Below are positions 27,339-37,132 of a stretch of DNA of 64,000 bases, piece by piece (within the stretch, counting starts at the first letter, position 1; the number at the start of each line of letters is the position of its first letter). The stretch is taken from assembly GCA_016720805.1 (NCBI GenBank), contig JADKJZ010000002.1, positions 124,001 to 188,000 of the forward strand. The letters are read 5' to 3'. A program made the translations under genes and the position numbers. This stretch comes from Gemmatimonadota bacterium (GTDB taxonomy: Bacteria; Gemmatimonadota; Gemmatimonadetes; Gemmatimonadales; GWC2-71-9). The notes beneath the pieces were generated by a model, which was given only the letters and a program-made list of their open reading frames with translations, made no database searches and was not told the origin of the DNA.

Positions 27339-29294
27339 CTACATCGTGGAGGCCAATCGCTCCGACAGGACGTCCATTTTGGTCCCAACCTGATGGAGCA
27401 GCTGCGCCCCGGGCGCGCCCCGCTGCTGCATCAGGCCGTACCAGAGGTGCCACGGGCCGACCCCCTCGCGGCGGCGGGCGTCCGCCTCCGCCGTGGCGGC
27501 CGCGATCGCCGCCTCGGCGCCGGCATCAAGCTGCAGCCCCTCGCTCCGGAGCGGATCCGCGTCGGGGAGGAGCCTCGTGCCGATCAACGCGCGCAGCCGC
27601 GGCATGTCGGCGCCGGTGCCGAGGAGGAATGAGAGGAAGGCACCATCGCGGAGGCGGAGCACACCGACGAGCAGGTGTTCTGTGGTGATCGCCGGCTGCG
27701 CCTGCCGCGCCGCATCGTCCGCGGCCAGTTGCAGCACACGGACCGCCATCTCGTCCATCGGCGGCGGCGACTGCCTGGTGGCATCGATCTCGGCCAGGAT
27801 CTCCTCGAGGGTCCCTGCTCCGCAGATCGCCAGGAGTTGACGCACGTCGTCGGATGTCGGGTCGTGGAAGTACTGGACGTGTCCGCGGGCCGTCGCGCGC
27901 GCCGAGCCGTGCCCCGGCCAGTCGTGATCGAGATCGGCTCCGCGGCGCACGAGATATTCGGCGAGCGGGACCATCAGGTTCCCCACCGCCTCGCGGAGCA
28001 GCGGCCACTGGAACGGCGAGTGGTCGATCGGGAAACCCGCGTCAAGGAGTGCATCCATCGCCGTCCATCGCTGGTTCCATCCGGCGATCTGGAACGCCTC
28101 GTACATGATCTCGAGGTCGTCCGCGTCGTGGTGGGGAGGGAGGTGACCCTGGTGCAGTCCCATCGCCACCGGATCAGGGCGATTGAGCCGTCCCTCCGGG
28201 GTGAGCCGCCCCTTGCCGGCGATGAAGCGCTTGACGCCGGCGACGTCGCCGAGGCCCGCAGCGATCCAGAGGGCGCGCCGTGGCGTGACCCGTGCGGCGA
28301 TGACATCGACCGCCGCTGGGTTCCGGAAGCGGGCGATCGCATGCTCGAGGATCGGAATGCTGTTCGGGGGCAGCCAGTCGGGGTCGGCGCCGCGATCGAG
28401 GCACCACTGCACCGTCTCGGCGAGGAGGCCGGCGTGTGTGTGGGTGCCATCGAGCGGCCAGCCGAGGAGCTGTTCGTTGAGCTCGCGCTGGATGTCGACG
28501 CCGCGCGCGGCGAGCAGGTCGGTGACGCGTCGCGCGTCGGGGGTCGTCGCGTTGCGCTCGGCGCGGAGTGCCATCGTCCCCAAGGTGTTGCGCCACTCGC
28601 GATCCGTCACCGACGGGGTGAGCAGCTCCGGGTAGGCGTCGAGGATCGCCGAGAGGGCCGCGGCGTCGTGCTGCTGAATCGCCTGCCCCGCCTGCGCTCG
28701 TGGGCCACTCTCTCGATCCCACACGTTCTTGTCGTTGCGCCGCCGCGATTCGTCGCCACGTGCGATCAACTCCTCCCAGCTGGCCCGACGATAGCGCCGC
28801 GCGACGACGAGTCGCGCCTCGTCGATCGTGATGGGGGTCGCGAGGATCTCCGGGAGCGGCCGCGCGAAGAAGCGCGGGACGAAGTGGGCGAGCTCTCGCG
28901 CGGCAATGACGTCGCCGCGCTCGTGTCGGGTGACCACGTTCCTGGCCCGCGCCTCGAAGCGTGCGAGGCCGTCGTCGGCAACGTTGAATCGCGGGGCATG
29001 GCGATGCCGTTCGAGTACTTCGAAGTACTCAATCATCCTCGGCCAACTCGTGAAGCCGTATTCGCGTGCGATCACGTGCTGCACGTCGGCCAACTGGAGC
29101 GCCTCGACGCCGGTGTCGCGCAGGGCGGCGGGATGGGCCGCCTGCACGCGACGCAACGCGTCGGGGTCGCCGGCATGCAACTGCTTGAGGAGCGCCTTGG
29201 CCTGCTTGCGCTCGTACTCGAGATGCGGAGTGGCGGGGAGCGGGCGGGCGCTGTGCGCGATCGGGTCAGCGCGCCTGGGGCTGGTGCCGGACAT
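27339..29294 (-). CDS. ankyrin-repeat protein C with C-terminal Clp-N-like domain
   Basis: 651 residues from ATG 29294, set by AAAGGAGA five bases upstream; an in-frame ATG at 29381 has no such site. The N-terminal module (YERKQAKALLKQLHAGDPDA, then REYGFTSWPRMIEYFE) matches the ankyrin proteins at 929 and 4091. Degenerate ankyrin repeats fill the middle. About the last 140 residues look like a ClpA/ClpC N-domain: ITTEHLLVGVLRL and a second half with GPWHLWYGLM. In Clp ATPases that domain binds adaptors or substrates; here no AAA+ module follows. Cytoplasmic. Confidence 0.8.
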   Translation of the reverse strand: MSGTSPRRADPIAHSARPLPATPHLEYERKQAKALLKQLHAGDPDALRRVQAAHPAALRDTGVEALQLADVQHVIAREYGFTSWPRMIEYFEVLERHRHAPRFNVADDGLARFEARARNVVTRHERGDVIAARELAHFVPRFFARPLPEILATPITIDEARLVVARRYRRASWEELIARGDESRRRNDKNVWDRESGPRAQAGQAIQQHDAAALSAILDAYPELLTPSVTDREWRNTLGTMALRAERNATTPDARRVTDLLAARGVDIQRELNEQLLGWPLDGTHTHAGLLAETVQWCLDRGADPDWLPPNSIPILEHAIARFRNPAAVDVIAARVTPRRALWIAAGLGDVAGVKRFIAGKGRLTPEGRLNRPDPVAMGLHQGHLPPHHDADDLEIMYEAFQIAGWNQRWTAMDALLDAGFPIDHSPFQWPLLREAVGNLMVPLAEYLVRRGADLDHDWPGHGSARATARGHVQYFHDPTSDDVRQLLAICGAGTLEEILAEIDATRQSPPPMDEMAVRVLQLAADDAARQAQPAITTEHLLVGVLRLRDGAFLSFLLGTGADMPRLRALIGTRLLPDADPLRSEGLQLDAGAEAAIAAATAEADARRREGVGPWHLWYGLMQQRGAPGAQLLHQVGTKMDVLSERLASTM

Positions 29295-29693
29295 GGGATC
29301 TCCTTTCGTGGTGACCCGTGTCCGCCAGATGGGTCCGAAAAGAGGATGAGTTGTCGGGGTGCTGCGGGACTGCGACGACATCGGAGGGGACCATCCCTTC
29401 CCGCGGACCGGAGGCGCTCCGACCAGCGCCTTCGATCAAGCTAGCACGCGGGCCGGAATCGCGGAAGCGAGGTGGCTTCAGGTGCGCAGTCCCAGCCAGA
29501 TTGCGCTCCTGCGAGATGGGAATCGTGGTGCAGCATGGCCACCTCCTCGCGAAGCAGCGTGTGGGACGATGTCCATGGGATGGTGCACGCGAGGCGTGCG
29601 ACGAGACGGACCATGCCACGTCCCTAGAGAGCAGCCCCTCCCGTCCAACGTGTTCTGGCCGCGATCGGGCCGCAGCTCCACCACTACTCTCCT
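29295..29693. other. 399-bp intergenic region between the divergent ankyrin C and ppc genes
   Basis: Divergent promoters are expected here. The first bases hold the ankyrin ribosome-binding site. I see no convincing coding sequence and no clear sigma70 -35/-10 pair facing ppc. Several short GC-rich inverted repeats occur, none convincing. Confidence 0.5.
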
Positions 29694-32378
29694 GTGAGTC
29701 AGCCCGTGCCCTCTGCTGCCCTCCCCTCGCCTCACGCTCCCCTGCATGCCGACGTCCGCCTGCTGGGGCAGCTCCTCGGTACCACGCTTCGTGAACAGGA
29801 AGGCGATGCGCTCTATGCGACCGTCGAGCGCGTCCGGGCCATGGCCAAGGCGGTCCGCGCCGGACAGGTGGCGCGTGAGGAGCTTAGCCGCACGCTCCAA
29901 GGCCTCTCGGCCATGGACTCGCTGACGATCGCCCGCGCGCTTGCCCACTTTCTGGGCCTCGCCAACATCGCCGAACAACACCATCGCATCCGACGCCGAC
30001 GCGACTACCAGCGGGCGCCGGAGCAGGGTCCCCAGCGGGGGTCGCTGGCCGAGAGCCTCCCGAGGCTGCGCGCCGCCGGTATGCGCGCCGACGCCTTGCA
30101 CGCGGCGGTGGAGTCGCTGCAGGTGGAACTGGTCCTCACGGCGCACCCGACCGAAGTGGTGCGACGCACGGTGCGACGCGCGTATCGACGGATCGCTGAC
30201 CACCTCGACCAGAGAGATCGACCAGACCTCACCCCGCTCGAGCAGGAGGAGGTGCTCCGGGGTCTCGCCGCAGAAATCACCGCGCTATGGCTCACCAATG
30301 AAGTCCGCCGTGAGGCACCGACGCCTTTCGAGGAAGTGAAGTGGGGGTTGGTCGCATTCGAACAGACCCTGTGGGACGCGTTACCCCGCTCGCTCCGTGA
30401 ACTCGATCGCGTGCTTCAGGCGGCCACGGGGGCAGGATTGTCGCTTGATGCCGCCCCGCTCCGCTTCGGTAGCTGGATCGGTGGCGATCGTGACGGCAAC
30501 CCCAACGTCACTCCGCTGGTGACTGCCCAGGCAGTGATGCTGGCCCGGTGGATGGCAACGGACCTCTATCGGCGGGAGCTCCAGGCGCTTCGCGGTGAAC
30601 TCTCGATGCAGCGGGCGAACGATGAGCTGCGTGCCGTCGTGGGCGACGCGCCGGAGCCCTATCGCGCGCTGCTCAAGCCCGTGGTTGCCCGCCTGCTCGC
30701 GATGCGAGATCGCATGACCACGTTGCTTGACTCCGGCGCCCCCTTTGAGCCGGCGGATGCCGACTACCCCGATGCCGAGGCGCTCGCGGAACCGCTCCGG
30801 CTCTGCTACCGCTCCTTGTACGAGTCGGGTGCCGGCCGGATCGCGGACGGTCGCCTGCTCGACATCCTGAGACGGATTCCGAGCTTTGGCATCTCGCTCG
30901 CACGGCTCGACCTGCGGCAGGAAGCCAGTCGTCATACCGACGCGCTCACCGCGATCACCCAGGCGGCCGGGCTGGGCTCCTACGCCGACTGGGACGAGTC
31001 GACGCGGCAGGAGTTCCTGCGCGCAGAGCTGAGCGGGGAGGCGTCCGTCATCGCCGGCGCGTTCGTCAACGGCGCGACTTACACACCGGAGATCACCGAC
31101 GTCCTCGACGCCGTGCGCACGGCCGCCACCCTCCCGCGCGATGCGCTGGGCGCCTACGTGATCTCCATGGCGGCCCATCCCTCCGACGTGCTCGCGGTGC
31201 GCGCGTTGCAGGAGGGGGCCGGGCTCACACCACCGCTCCGTGTGGTGCCGCTCTTCGAGACGGTGGACGATCTTCAACACGCCGCCACGGTCATCGATGG
31301 GCTGCTGGTGCTGCCGTGGTATCGCGAACGGGTGGGCCCGACGATCGAGGTGATGGTCGGTTACTCCGATTCCGCGAAGGATGGGGGTCGGCTTGCGGCG
31401 GCATGGGAACTCTACGCGGCGCAGGAGCGGCTCGTGACCGTCGCCGAGCGGCACGGGGTACGGCTCACCCTCTTTCACGGCCGCGGCGGCTCGGTCGGGC
31501 GAGGTGGAGGTCCGACACACCTGGCGATTCAGTCGCAACCCGCTGGCTCGGTCAACGGCACGATTCGCGTCACCGAGCAAGGCGAGATGGTGGACGCCAA
31601 GTTTGGCCTGCCAGCGATCGCGGACCGCACCCTTGAGGTGTATACCACGGCCACCTTGGAAGCCTCGTTGCACCCCGCCGTCGCAATCCCCGAGGCGTGG
31701 CGGCTGCGGATGCAAGCGCTCGCCGACACCTCGCGGGCACATTTCCGCAGCATCGTCTACGACATGCCGGAATTCATCGACTACTTCCACGCCGCGACGC
31801 CTGAAGGGGAATTGGCCCATCTGCGGACCGGGAGTCGGCCGGCACGTCGGCGTGGCAACGGCGGCGTCAAGTCACTCCGTGCAATCCCCTGGGTCTTCGC
31901 ATGGACGCAGACGCGCTTGCAGCTTGCCTCATGGCTCGGCGTGGGGGCCGCGCTCGATCAAGCCCTGGCAGCGGGGCACGCCGATGAGCTCCGGGCCATG
32001 TATCTGGAGTGGCCATTCTTCCGCTCGACCCTCGACCTCATCGCAATGGTCGTGGCAAAGTCGTCCCCGGAGATCGCAGCGCAATACGATGCCGCCCTGG
32101 TGCCCGCGCCGCTGCAGCCGCTCGGCGTGGCCCTGCGCGAGGATCTGGCACGCACCGAGCGCGTCCTGCGGGAGGTCACCGGGCATTCGCAGCTCCTCGA
32201 GGAGAACCCCGTGTTGCGCCGCTCGATTGATGTGCGGAACCCGTACGTCGACCCCATCAACCTGGTGCAAATCGAGGTGCTGCGCCGGTTGCGGGAAGCT
32301 GGGGCCGACCCGGCGCTATTCGAAGCATTTCTGATCACCGTGAACGGCGTGGCGGCGGGAATGCGGAATACGGGGTAA
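29694..32378 (+). CDS. ppc: phosphoenolpyruvate carboxylase
   Basis: 894 residues, the normal length. It carboxylates phosphoenolpyruvate to oxaloacetate to refill the TCA cycle. Catalytic His151 lies in VLTAHPTEV, GGDRDGNP is intact, Lys562 lies in GYSDSAKDGG, and the mobile loop HGRGGSVGRGGGP spans 595-607. The C terminus ends in MRNTG, the conserved terminal glycine of the enzyme. The start is a GTG at 29694 with no purine-rich site before it, so the exact start is uncertain; residues before about 18 are not conserved. Stand-alone gene. Confidence 0.96.
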   Translation: MSQPVPSAALPSPHAPLHADVRLLGQLLGTTLREQEGDALYATVERVRAMAKAVRAGQVAREELSRTLQGLSAMDSLTIARALAHFLGLANIAEQHHRIRRRRDYQRAPEQGPQRGSLAESLPRLRAAGMRADALHAAVESLQVELVLTAHPTEVVRRTVRRAYRRIADHLDQRDRPDLTPLEQEEVLRGLAAEITALWLTNEVRREAPTPFEEVKWGLVAFEQTLWDALPRSLRELDRVLQAATGAGLSLDAAPLRFGSWIGGDRDGNPNVTPLVTAQAVMLARWMATDLYRRELQALRGELSMQRANDELRAVVGDAPEPYRALLKPVVARLLAMRDRMTTLLDSGAPFEPADADYPDAEALAEPLRLCYRSLYESGAGRIADGRLLDILRRIPSFGISLARLDLRQEASRHTDALTAITQAAGLGSYADWDESTRQEFLRAELSGEASVIAGAFVNGATYTPEITDVLDAVRTAATLPRDALGAYVISMAAHPSDVLAVRALQEGAGLTPPLRVVPLFETVDDLQHAATVIDGLLVLPWYRERVGPTIEVMVGYSDSAKDGGRLAAAWELYAAQERLVTVAERHGVRLTLFHGRGGSVGRGGGPTHLAIQSQPAGSVNGTIRVTEQGEMVDAKFGLPAIADRTLEVYTTATLEASLHPAVAIPEAWRLRMQALADTSRAHFRSIVYDMPEFIDYFHAATPEGELAHLRTGSRPARRRGNGGVKSLRAIPWVFAWTQTRLQLASWLGVGAALDQALAAGHADELRAMYLEWPFFRSTLDLIAMVVAKSSPEIAAQYDAALVPAPLQPLGVALREDLARTERVLREVTGHSQLLEENPVLRRSIDVRNPYVDPINLVQIEVLRRLREAGADPALFEAFLITVNGVAAGMRNTG

Positions 32379-32412
32379 GGCCGCAGGGGCACCGCTCCAC
32401 CTTGCTCGTCAG

Positions 32413-32431
32413 CCGGCCCCCGGACGGCCGG
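32413..32431. terminator. short hairpin between convergent ppc and M24 genes
   Basis: CCGGCC (32413-32418) and GGCCGG (32426-32431) can pair around a seven-base loop, 10 bp from the M24 stop. The stem is short and no T tract follows, so the call is tentative. Confidence 0.35.
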
Positions 32432-32440
32432 TCGACGGGC

Positions 32441-33793
32441 CTAGCGCCGCCCGACCAGGAACCACTGCTCCTGACGGGGCCGGAAAAAGTGCCAGCCGTC
32501 GTCGTCGAGCCAGGCGTCGTCCTCGAACATCACGAAGAGTTGCTCCCCGTTCCACTCCGGGATCGGGGTCTTGGTATTCAACTCAACCGACAGGTACGAC
32601 CCCTTCCGGAGTCGCTTGCCGTCGGCGCCGGGACGCGCCCCCGAGCGGAAATCGATGCTCGCGCCGAGGCCGTGGCCCTGCAGCCCGATCGGATGCGAGT
32701 AGATCATCGCCTCGATCCCGCGCTCCTTCATCTCCTGCATCGTGGCACGATAGACCTCGCCCGCGGAACGATCGGGGCGCGAGTGGCGTTGCATCAGCGC
32801 GTCCTGCAGGATGTTGGTGTTCCGCATCGCGGCCTTCAGGCCAGCCGGCGCGTCGCGCTCGCCGGGCTTCAGGACGTAGGCCATCTTCTGCCAGTCAGTG
32901 TCGAAGCCCATGTAGCTGATGCCGAAATCGATGTGCACCACATCACCGGGGAGGATCACCGTCTTCTCCGGGGCCACGGCGAGGAAGCCACGCGAGAGCG
33001 GCAGCCCGCCACCCTGCCGCTGGATGCGCAGGTCCGGCTGGAACCAGGTCCGCACGCCGTGCGCGCCGAGGGCATCGTACAGCCAGTTGCGCACGTCACC
33101 GACGGTGGTGACGCCGGGTTTGATCACCTCGTTGGAGAGGGCGCGCTCGACGATCCGCGCCGTCACCGCCACCGCCGCCGTGTAGTGCGGCTTCTCCTGC
33201 TCGAGGCGCGTGTCCAACAGTTCCTCGATCAATGGCGCCGCGCTGACGAAGCGGGGCACGACGCTATCACCGAGCACGCCGACGAGCCAGGTGTAGGCAT
33301 CATGGGTGAGGGTACGACTCTGCCCGCGTGACCCGCCGATCTCCAGTCCGATCGTGGCGGGGGCGTGCTCGGCGTAGAGCTCACGCAGGACGACCGCCGC
33401 GGGGCGGGGTTCCGCCGTGCTCTCGAACCAGCGCGTGAGGTTGTCCTCGGAATAGCCAGTGAGCGCCACGCGCCGAAGTCCTTTCGCCCCGGCGTCCACG
33501 AAGACGAAAATGTCGCGGTTGCCGGTGTAGGGGCGCGGTGGGGCAATGGCATGCACCACCGGATTGTCATGGAATTCCTCGTTCACCACGATCCACATCC
33601 CGATGCCATGGCGCCGCATCATCGGCAGCAGCATCGCATGCCGGGCGTCGAGCCACGACTCGCGGACGCGAATTTGCTGCGACCAGGGGAGCAGTCCGGT
33701 GGGTCCCTGCGGCGCCTGGGCGGCGGGCGCCACGAGCGGGAAGAGCGCAAGCAGCACCGCGAGGCGCGGGGTGGCGCGCAGCAGCTTTCGCAT
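32441..33793 (-). CDS. secreted M24 family metallopeptidase (Xaa-Pro aminopeptidase-like)
   Basis: 450 residues from ATG 33793 with AGGAG upstream. A signal peptide (LLRATPRLAVLLALFPLVAPAA) is followed by a creatinase-like N-terminal domain and the pita-bread catalytic domain. Metal ligands: the Asp pair in HIDFGISYMGFDTDW (D-x10-D), His in SHPIGLQGHG, Glu in SVELNTKTP, and Glu in FVMFEDD. It should remove N-terminal residues before proline in the periplasm. Together with the S9 and CocE enzymes it fits a proline-peptide-degrading lifestyle. Confidence 0.9.
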   Translation of the reverse strand: MRKLLRATPRLAVLLALFPLVAPAAQAPQGPTGLLPWSQQIRVRESWLDARHAMLLPMMRRHGIGMWIVVNEEFHDNPVVHAIAPPRPYTGNRDIFVFVDAGAKGLRRVALTGYSEDNLTRWFESTAEPRPAAVVLRELYAEHAPATIGLEIGGSRGQSRTLTHDAYTWLVGVLGDSVVPRFVSAAPLIEELLDTRLEQEKPHYTAAVAVTARIVERALSNEVIKPGVTTVGDVRNWLYDALGAHGVRTWFQPDLRIQRQGGGLPLSRGFLAVAPEKTVILPGDVVHIDFGISYMGFDTDWQKMAYVLKPGERDAPAGLKAAMRNTNILQDALMQRHSRPDRSAGEVYRATMQEMKERGIEAMIYSHPIGLQGHGLGASIDFRSGARPGADGKRLRKGSYLSVELNTKTPIPEWNGEQLFVMFEDDAWLDDDGWHFFRPRQEQWFLVGRR

Positions 33794-34002
33794 GGGGCTC
33801 CTGAGGAGTGAGAGGTCGCGGCGACGTCGGACGCCGTGCCGATCGTGGTGGCCTGTCTGGCGCCCCGCGGCCACGCCCGCTAACATGGGGAATGCCAACA
33901 CATTACCACGATGCCACGCCCGGCGCACGTGCGGGCGACCGGCATGGTGACGGCGAGCCGCTCGCCCGGCCCGATGCACGGACCGACCTCTCCCCATCTG
34001 CC

Positions 34003-34926
34003 ATGGCACCACCTCGCACCACGCCGGAACTCAGCGTGGTGGTCACCGTGGTGGAGGGCGGGGACGCCGTGCGGCGAATGCTGAGCACGCTCTGCCAGCA
34101 GCACCACCCGCCAACGATGGAAATCCTGGTCTCGGTCGACGACAGCGTGCGCGACCTGCTCGCGCTCGCACCGGCGTTCCCGACCGTGCGATTCCTCGAC
34201 CTGGGACACGTGTCCACCGCACGCCCGATCACCAGTGCCGACGGCCAACACGAGTTGTATGATCGCCGCCGGGCCGAAGCGCTTGCCGCCGCGACCGGTG
34301 AGATCATCGCCATTCTCGAGGACCGCGGCCTGCCACGTCCCGACTGGGCACGCACCGTGGTCCAGCTGCACGCGCAACCGTGGGCCGTCATCGGTGGGGC
34401 GATCGAGGCGGCCCCTTCCGGACTGATCGCCTGGGCGCTGTACGTCTGCGACTTCTCCCGCTACGCGTTGCCCTTTGCCGCCGGGCCCGCGGCGTGGGTG
34501 AGTGACGTGAATGTGAGCTACAAGCGGCATGCGCTGGAGGCCACCCGCGCGCTCTGGATCGAGCGATTTCACGAACCGGCAGTGCACTGGGAACTGCTCC
34601 GGCAGGGAGAGGTCCTCTTCCTCACGCCGGAGCTGGTGGTCGATCATCTCCGGACACCCAGCTCGTTGCTCGGCTCGCTCGTTGAGCGATTTCACTGGGG
34701 TCAGCTCTTCGGGTACATCCGAGCCACCGAGCTGGGGATCGGCAAGCGACTGCTGCTGGCATTGGCATGGCCGCTGGTGCCGCCGGTCCTGCTCGGTCGT
34801 CACGCCCGGGTCCACGCCCGTCGCGGAGAGATCGGGCGATTCGTCGTCGCGACGCCCGTCATTCTGGGTTTCCTCATCGCCTGGGCATTGGGCGAGGCGA
34901 TCGGCACCTTGACGGGACGGCCGTAG
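34003..34926 (+). CDS. glycosyltransferase family 2 protein
   Basis: 307 residues from ATG 34003, where the GT-A fold begins (PELSVVVTVVEGGDAVRRML). A second in-frame ATG at 33892 would add a low-complexity tail and is less likely. Nucleotide-binding Asp residues appear in VSVDDS and AILEDRGLPRPDW; two hydrophobic helices near the C terminus (about 245-300) anchor it to the membrane. It probably transfers a sugar to a lipid carrier and opens the surface-glycan locus; the flippase gene starts 4 bp downstream. Confidence 0.82.
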   Translation: MAPPRTTPELSVVVTVVEGGDAVRRMLSTLCQQHHPPTMEILVSVDDSVRDLLALAPAFPTVRFLDLGHVSTARPITSADGQHELYDRRRAEALAAATGEIIAILEDRGLPRPDWARTVVQLHAQPWAVIGGAIEAAPSGLIAWALYVCDFSRYALPFAAGPAAWVSDVNVSYKRHALEATRALWIERFHEPAVHWELLRQGEVLFLTPELVVDHLRTPSSLLGSLVERFHWGQLFGYIRATELGIGKRLLLALAWPLVPPVLLGRHARVHARRGEIGRFVVATPVILGFLIAWALGEAIGTLTGRP

Positions 34927-34929
34927 CCC

Positions 34930-36360
34930 GTGACGCACCACCCAGCACCCGGTCGCGTTCGCCACGACGCCGCGGTTGGCCGCAGCTTCCTCAAGCTCGG
35001 TGTCGGTGAGGCCGCGGCTCGAATCATCGCCTTCGGCGCCACCGTCTACCTGGCACGCACCCTCGGGGCGTCGGTCTACGGCGTCATCGTCCTTGCCACG
35101 GCGGTGATGCTGTATCTCACCTTTCTCACCGACTGTGGCGTCGACGCGCTGGGTGTGCGCGAAGTCGCCGCTGCCCCGGAGGCCCTCCCTTCGTTGCTGC
35201 CGAGCACGTTGGGGGCGCGACTGATGGTCGGCGTCGTCCTCATGGTGGTCACGGTCGCCGTGGGTGCCCTGATGCCGCAGCCCGACGGGGCGATCCTGGC
35301 GGCCTACGCCTTCACCTTGCCGATCTCCGCGCTCGGGACCCGGTGGGTGCATCTGGGGTTGGAGCAGTCCGGCCGCGCGTCGATCGGGCGCCTCCTCAGC
35401 GAGTGCGTCACCGTGGTGCTGGTGCTCGCGTTGGTGCGCGGGCCCGACGACCTCGGTCGAGTGCCAATGGCGCAAGTCGTGGGCGAGGGCCTCGGCGCAA
35501 TCCTCCTCCTGCGCCTGCTGCCGGCGCCGCTTCGCGCGCTGCACACCGTGCTGGAGCCGGCAAGAATTCGGGCCCTGCTGCAGCAGTCCTGGCCGCTCAT
35601 CGTGCATGCACTCCTGGGACTCGCGATCTTCAACAGCGATTTCATCTTTTTGCGGATCTTCCGTGACTCTGCCGCGGTCGGCATCTACGCGGCGGCCTAC
35701 GCCCTGATCTCCTTCTTCCTCAACCTCGGCGCCACCTACACCATGACGCTCCTGCCGGTGATGACGCGTGTGCGGGAGGAGCGGTCGGCGGTCACGGCGC
35801 TGTACGACAGTTCCTTGGCACAGGTCCTCGCGGTGGCGGTCCCCGTGGCCGTCGGCGGCGCACTGGTCGCGCCGCGATTGATCGCCCTGGTGTTCGGCGC
35901 GGACTATCTGGCCGCCACGTTGCCACTCCAGATCCTCCTCTGGTCGATCCCGGTGGCGCTCATTCGCAACGTCTCGCAGAGCGCCCTCATTGCCTATCAA
36001 CGGCAAGACCAGTTGATGCTCACCGCCGCGTGGGCGGCGGGCATCAACGTGGCACTGAATGTCTCGCTGATCCCGAGGTGGGGCTTGGCGGGCGCCGCGG
36101 TGGCCACCCTCGCGACCGAGGTACTTCGGACCACGCTCGCCGCGCGCTATGCGCACCGGCTCGGGCTGCCGTTGTCGTCGCCGTGGCGCTTTCGCCGGGT
36201 GATCGTGGCCGCGGTCGCGATGGCCGCCGTGGTGTGGTGGCAGACGGAACAGCCCCTCGGTCTGGTCGTGGCCGGCGGCGCCCTCACCTACCTGCTGGCA
36301 CTCACGGCGGCGGGTGGTATCACGCTCAGAAAGGGCGCGCTGCCGGAGCTCACCCCATGA
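34930..36360 (+). CDS. polysaccharide flippase (Wzx/MATE-MOP superfamily)
   Basis: 476 residues starting at GTG 34930, four bases after the GT2 stop. About fourteen hydrophobic helices and the typical opening FLKLGVGEAAARIIAFGATVYLA mark a Wzx-like oligosaccharide flippase, which moves lipid-linked repeat units across the inner membrane. Its stop shares ATGA with the HAD gene start, so translation is coupled. Confidence 0.88.
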   Translation: MTHHPAPGRVRHDAAVGRSFLKLGVGEAAARIIAFGATVYLARTLGASVYGVIVLATAVMLYLTFLTDCGVDALGVREVAAAPEALPSLLPSTLGARLMVGVVLMVVTVAVGALMPQPDGAILAAYAFTLPISALGTRWVHLGLEQSGRASIGRLLSECVTVVLVLALVRGPDDLGRVPMAQVVGEGLGAILLLRLLPAPLRALHTVLEPARIRALLQQSWPLIVHALLGLAIFNSDFIFLRIFRDSAAVGIYAAAYALISFFLNLGATYTMTLLPVMTRVREERSAVTALYDSSLAQVLAVAVPVAVGGALVAPRLIALVFGADYLAATLPLQILLWSIPVALIRNVSQSALIAYQRQDQLMLTAAWAAGINVALNVSLIPRWGLAGAAVATLATEVLRTTLAARYAHRLGLPLSSPWRFRRVIVAAVAMAAVVWWQTEQPLGLVVAGGALTYLLALTAAGGITLRKGALPELTP

Positions 36361-37067
36361 ACCAGATGGCAGCGTGGCAATCGCCGATCGGCACCATCAT
36401 GCAGGTGTTGCCGAAGATCGGGTCGGTGCTCCGAAACCTCCGGCCGACCTGGCACCTGCGCTCCCTCGACCTGCTCGACGCCGACTTCGTGGCGAACCAC
36501 CGGATCAAGGCGCTCATCTGGGATGTCGATGGCACCATCACCAAGTTCCATGACACGACGGTGGCCGACGACGCCCGCGCCTTTCGCACGCTGACAACGA
36601 TCCCCGGACTGCAGCATGCCATCCTCTCCAATGCCGGCGAGGATCGCTTTCGCGAACTGGGGACGATCTTCCCGGAGATCCCCGTCATGAAGGGATACTG
36701 GTGGAAGGATGCGGTGGCGCTGCGGGAGATCCTGCACGGCGAGGACTCCTGGTCGGCCGAGCAGGTGGTCGAGCGCACCGCGGCGGGTGCGATGCCGCTA
36801 CGGAAGCCCCACGGGGGTCTGGTGCGTGCCGTGACACACCACCTTGGTCTCGCACTACCGGACGTGGTGATGATCGGCGACCAATACTTCACCGACATTG
36901 CCGGCGCCAATCTCGCGGGCGTCCGCAGCCTCAAGCTCCCGGCGATCGGCCCGGAGACGTTGCCGCAGAGCATCCGGATGGGCCAGGTGGTGGAACGGCT
37001 GGTCTACCGGCTGCTGCATGGTGCCCCGGTGTGGGATCGCCCACGGGCCGGACCCACCGCTCGGTAG
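36357..37067 (+). CDS. HAD superfamily phosphatase
   Basis: 236 residues. Motif I is WDVDGTIT (Asp56, Asp58), motif II Ser91 in ILSNAGED, and motif IV GDQYFTDIAG, so it should be an active HAD phosphatase resembling YqeG-type enzymes. About 50 N-terminal residues precede the core. The neighbouring gene encodes a UbiA-type polyprenyl-phosphate phosphoribosyltransferase homologue, so removing the 5-phosphate from polyprenyl-phosphoryl-ribose phosphate is a reasonable role, by inference. Confidence 0.85.
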   Translation: MNQMAAWQSPIGTIMQVLPKIGSVLRNLRPTWHLRSLDLLDADFVANHRIKALIWDVDGTITKFHDTTVADDARAFRTLTTIPGLQHAILSNAGEDRFRELGTIFPEIPVMKGYWWKDAVALREILHGEDSWSAEQVVERTAAGAMPLRKPHGGLVRAVTHHLGLALPDVVMIGDQYFTDIAGANLAGVRSLKLPAIGPETLPQSIRMGQVVERLVYRLLHGAPVWDRPRAGPTAR

Positions 37068-37132
37068 GGGTGGTTCATTCGCCTCGGTCCGGCAGCGGAC
37101 CCGTGGCACGGAACTGGCGCACGAGGGACCCC

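Noticed and set aside
27675..29444. A 589-codon plus-strand frame opposite the ankyrin/Clp-N gene
   Set aside because: Antisense shadow; the minus-strand gene has a ribosome-binding site and homologous domains.
29380..29460. A T-box-like GC-rich inverted repeat upstream of ppc
   Set aside because: It lacks the conserved T-box sequence and specifier loop; probably ordinary GC-rich pairing.
33892..34002. Longer start for the GT2 gene
   Set aside because: The extra residues are low-complexity and the GT-A fold begins right after the ATG at 34003.
33880..36156. A 758-codon minus-strand frame opposite the GT2 and flippase genes
   Set aside because: It spans two recognised plus-strand genes; its product is low-complexity and without domains.
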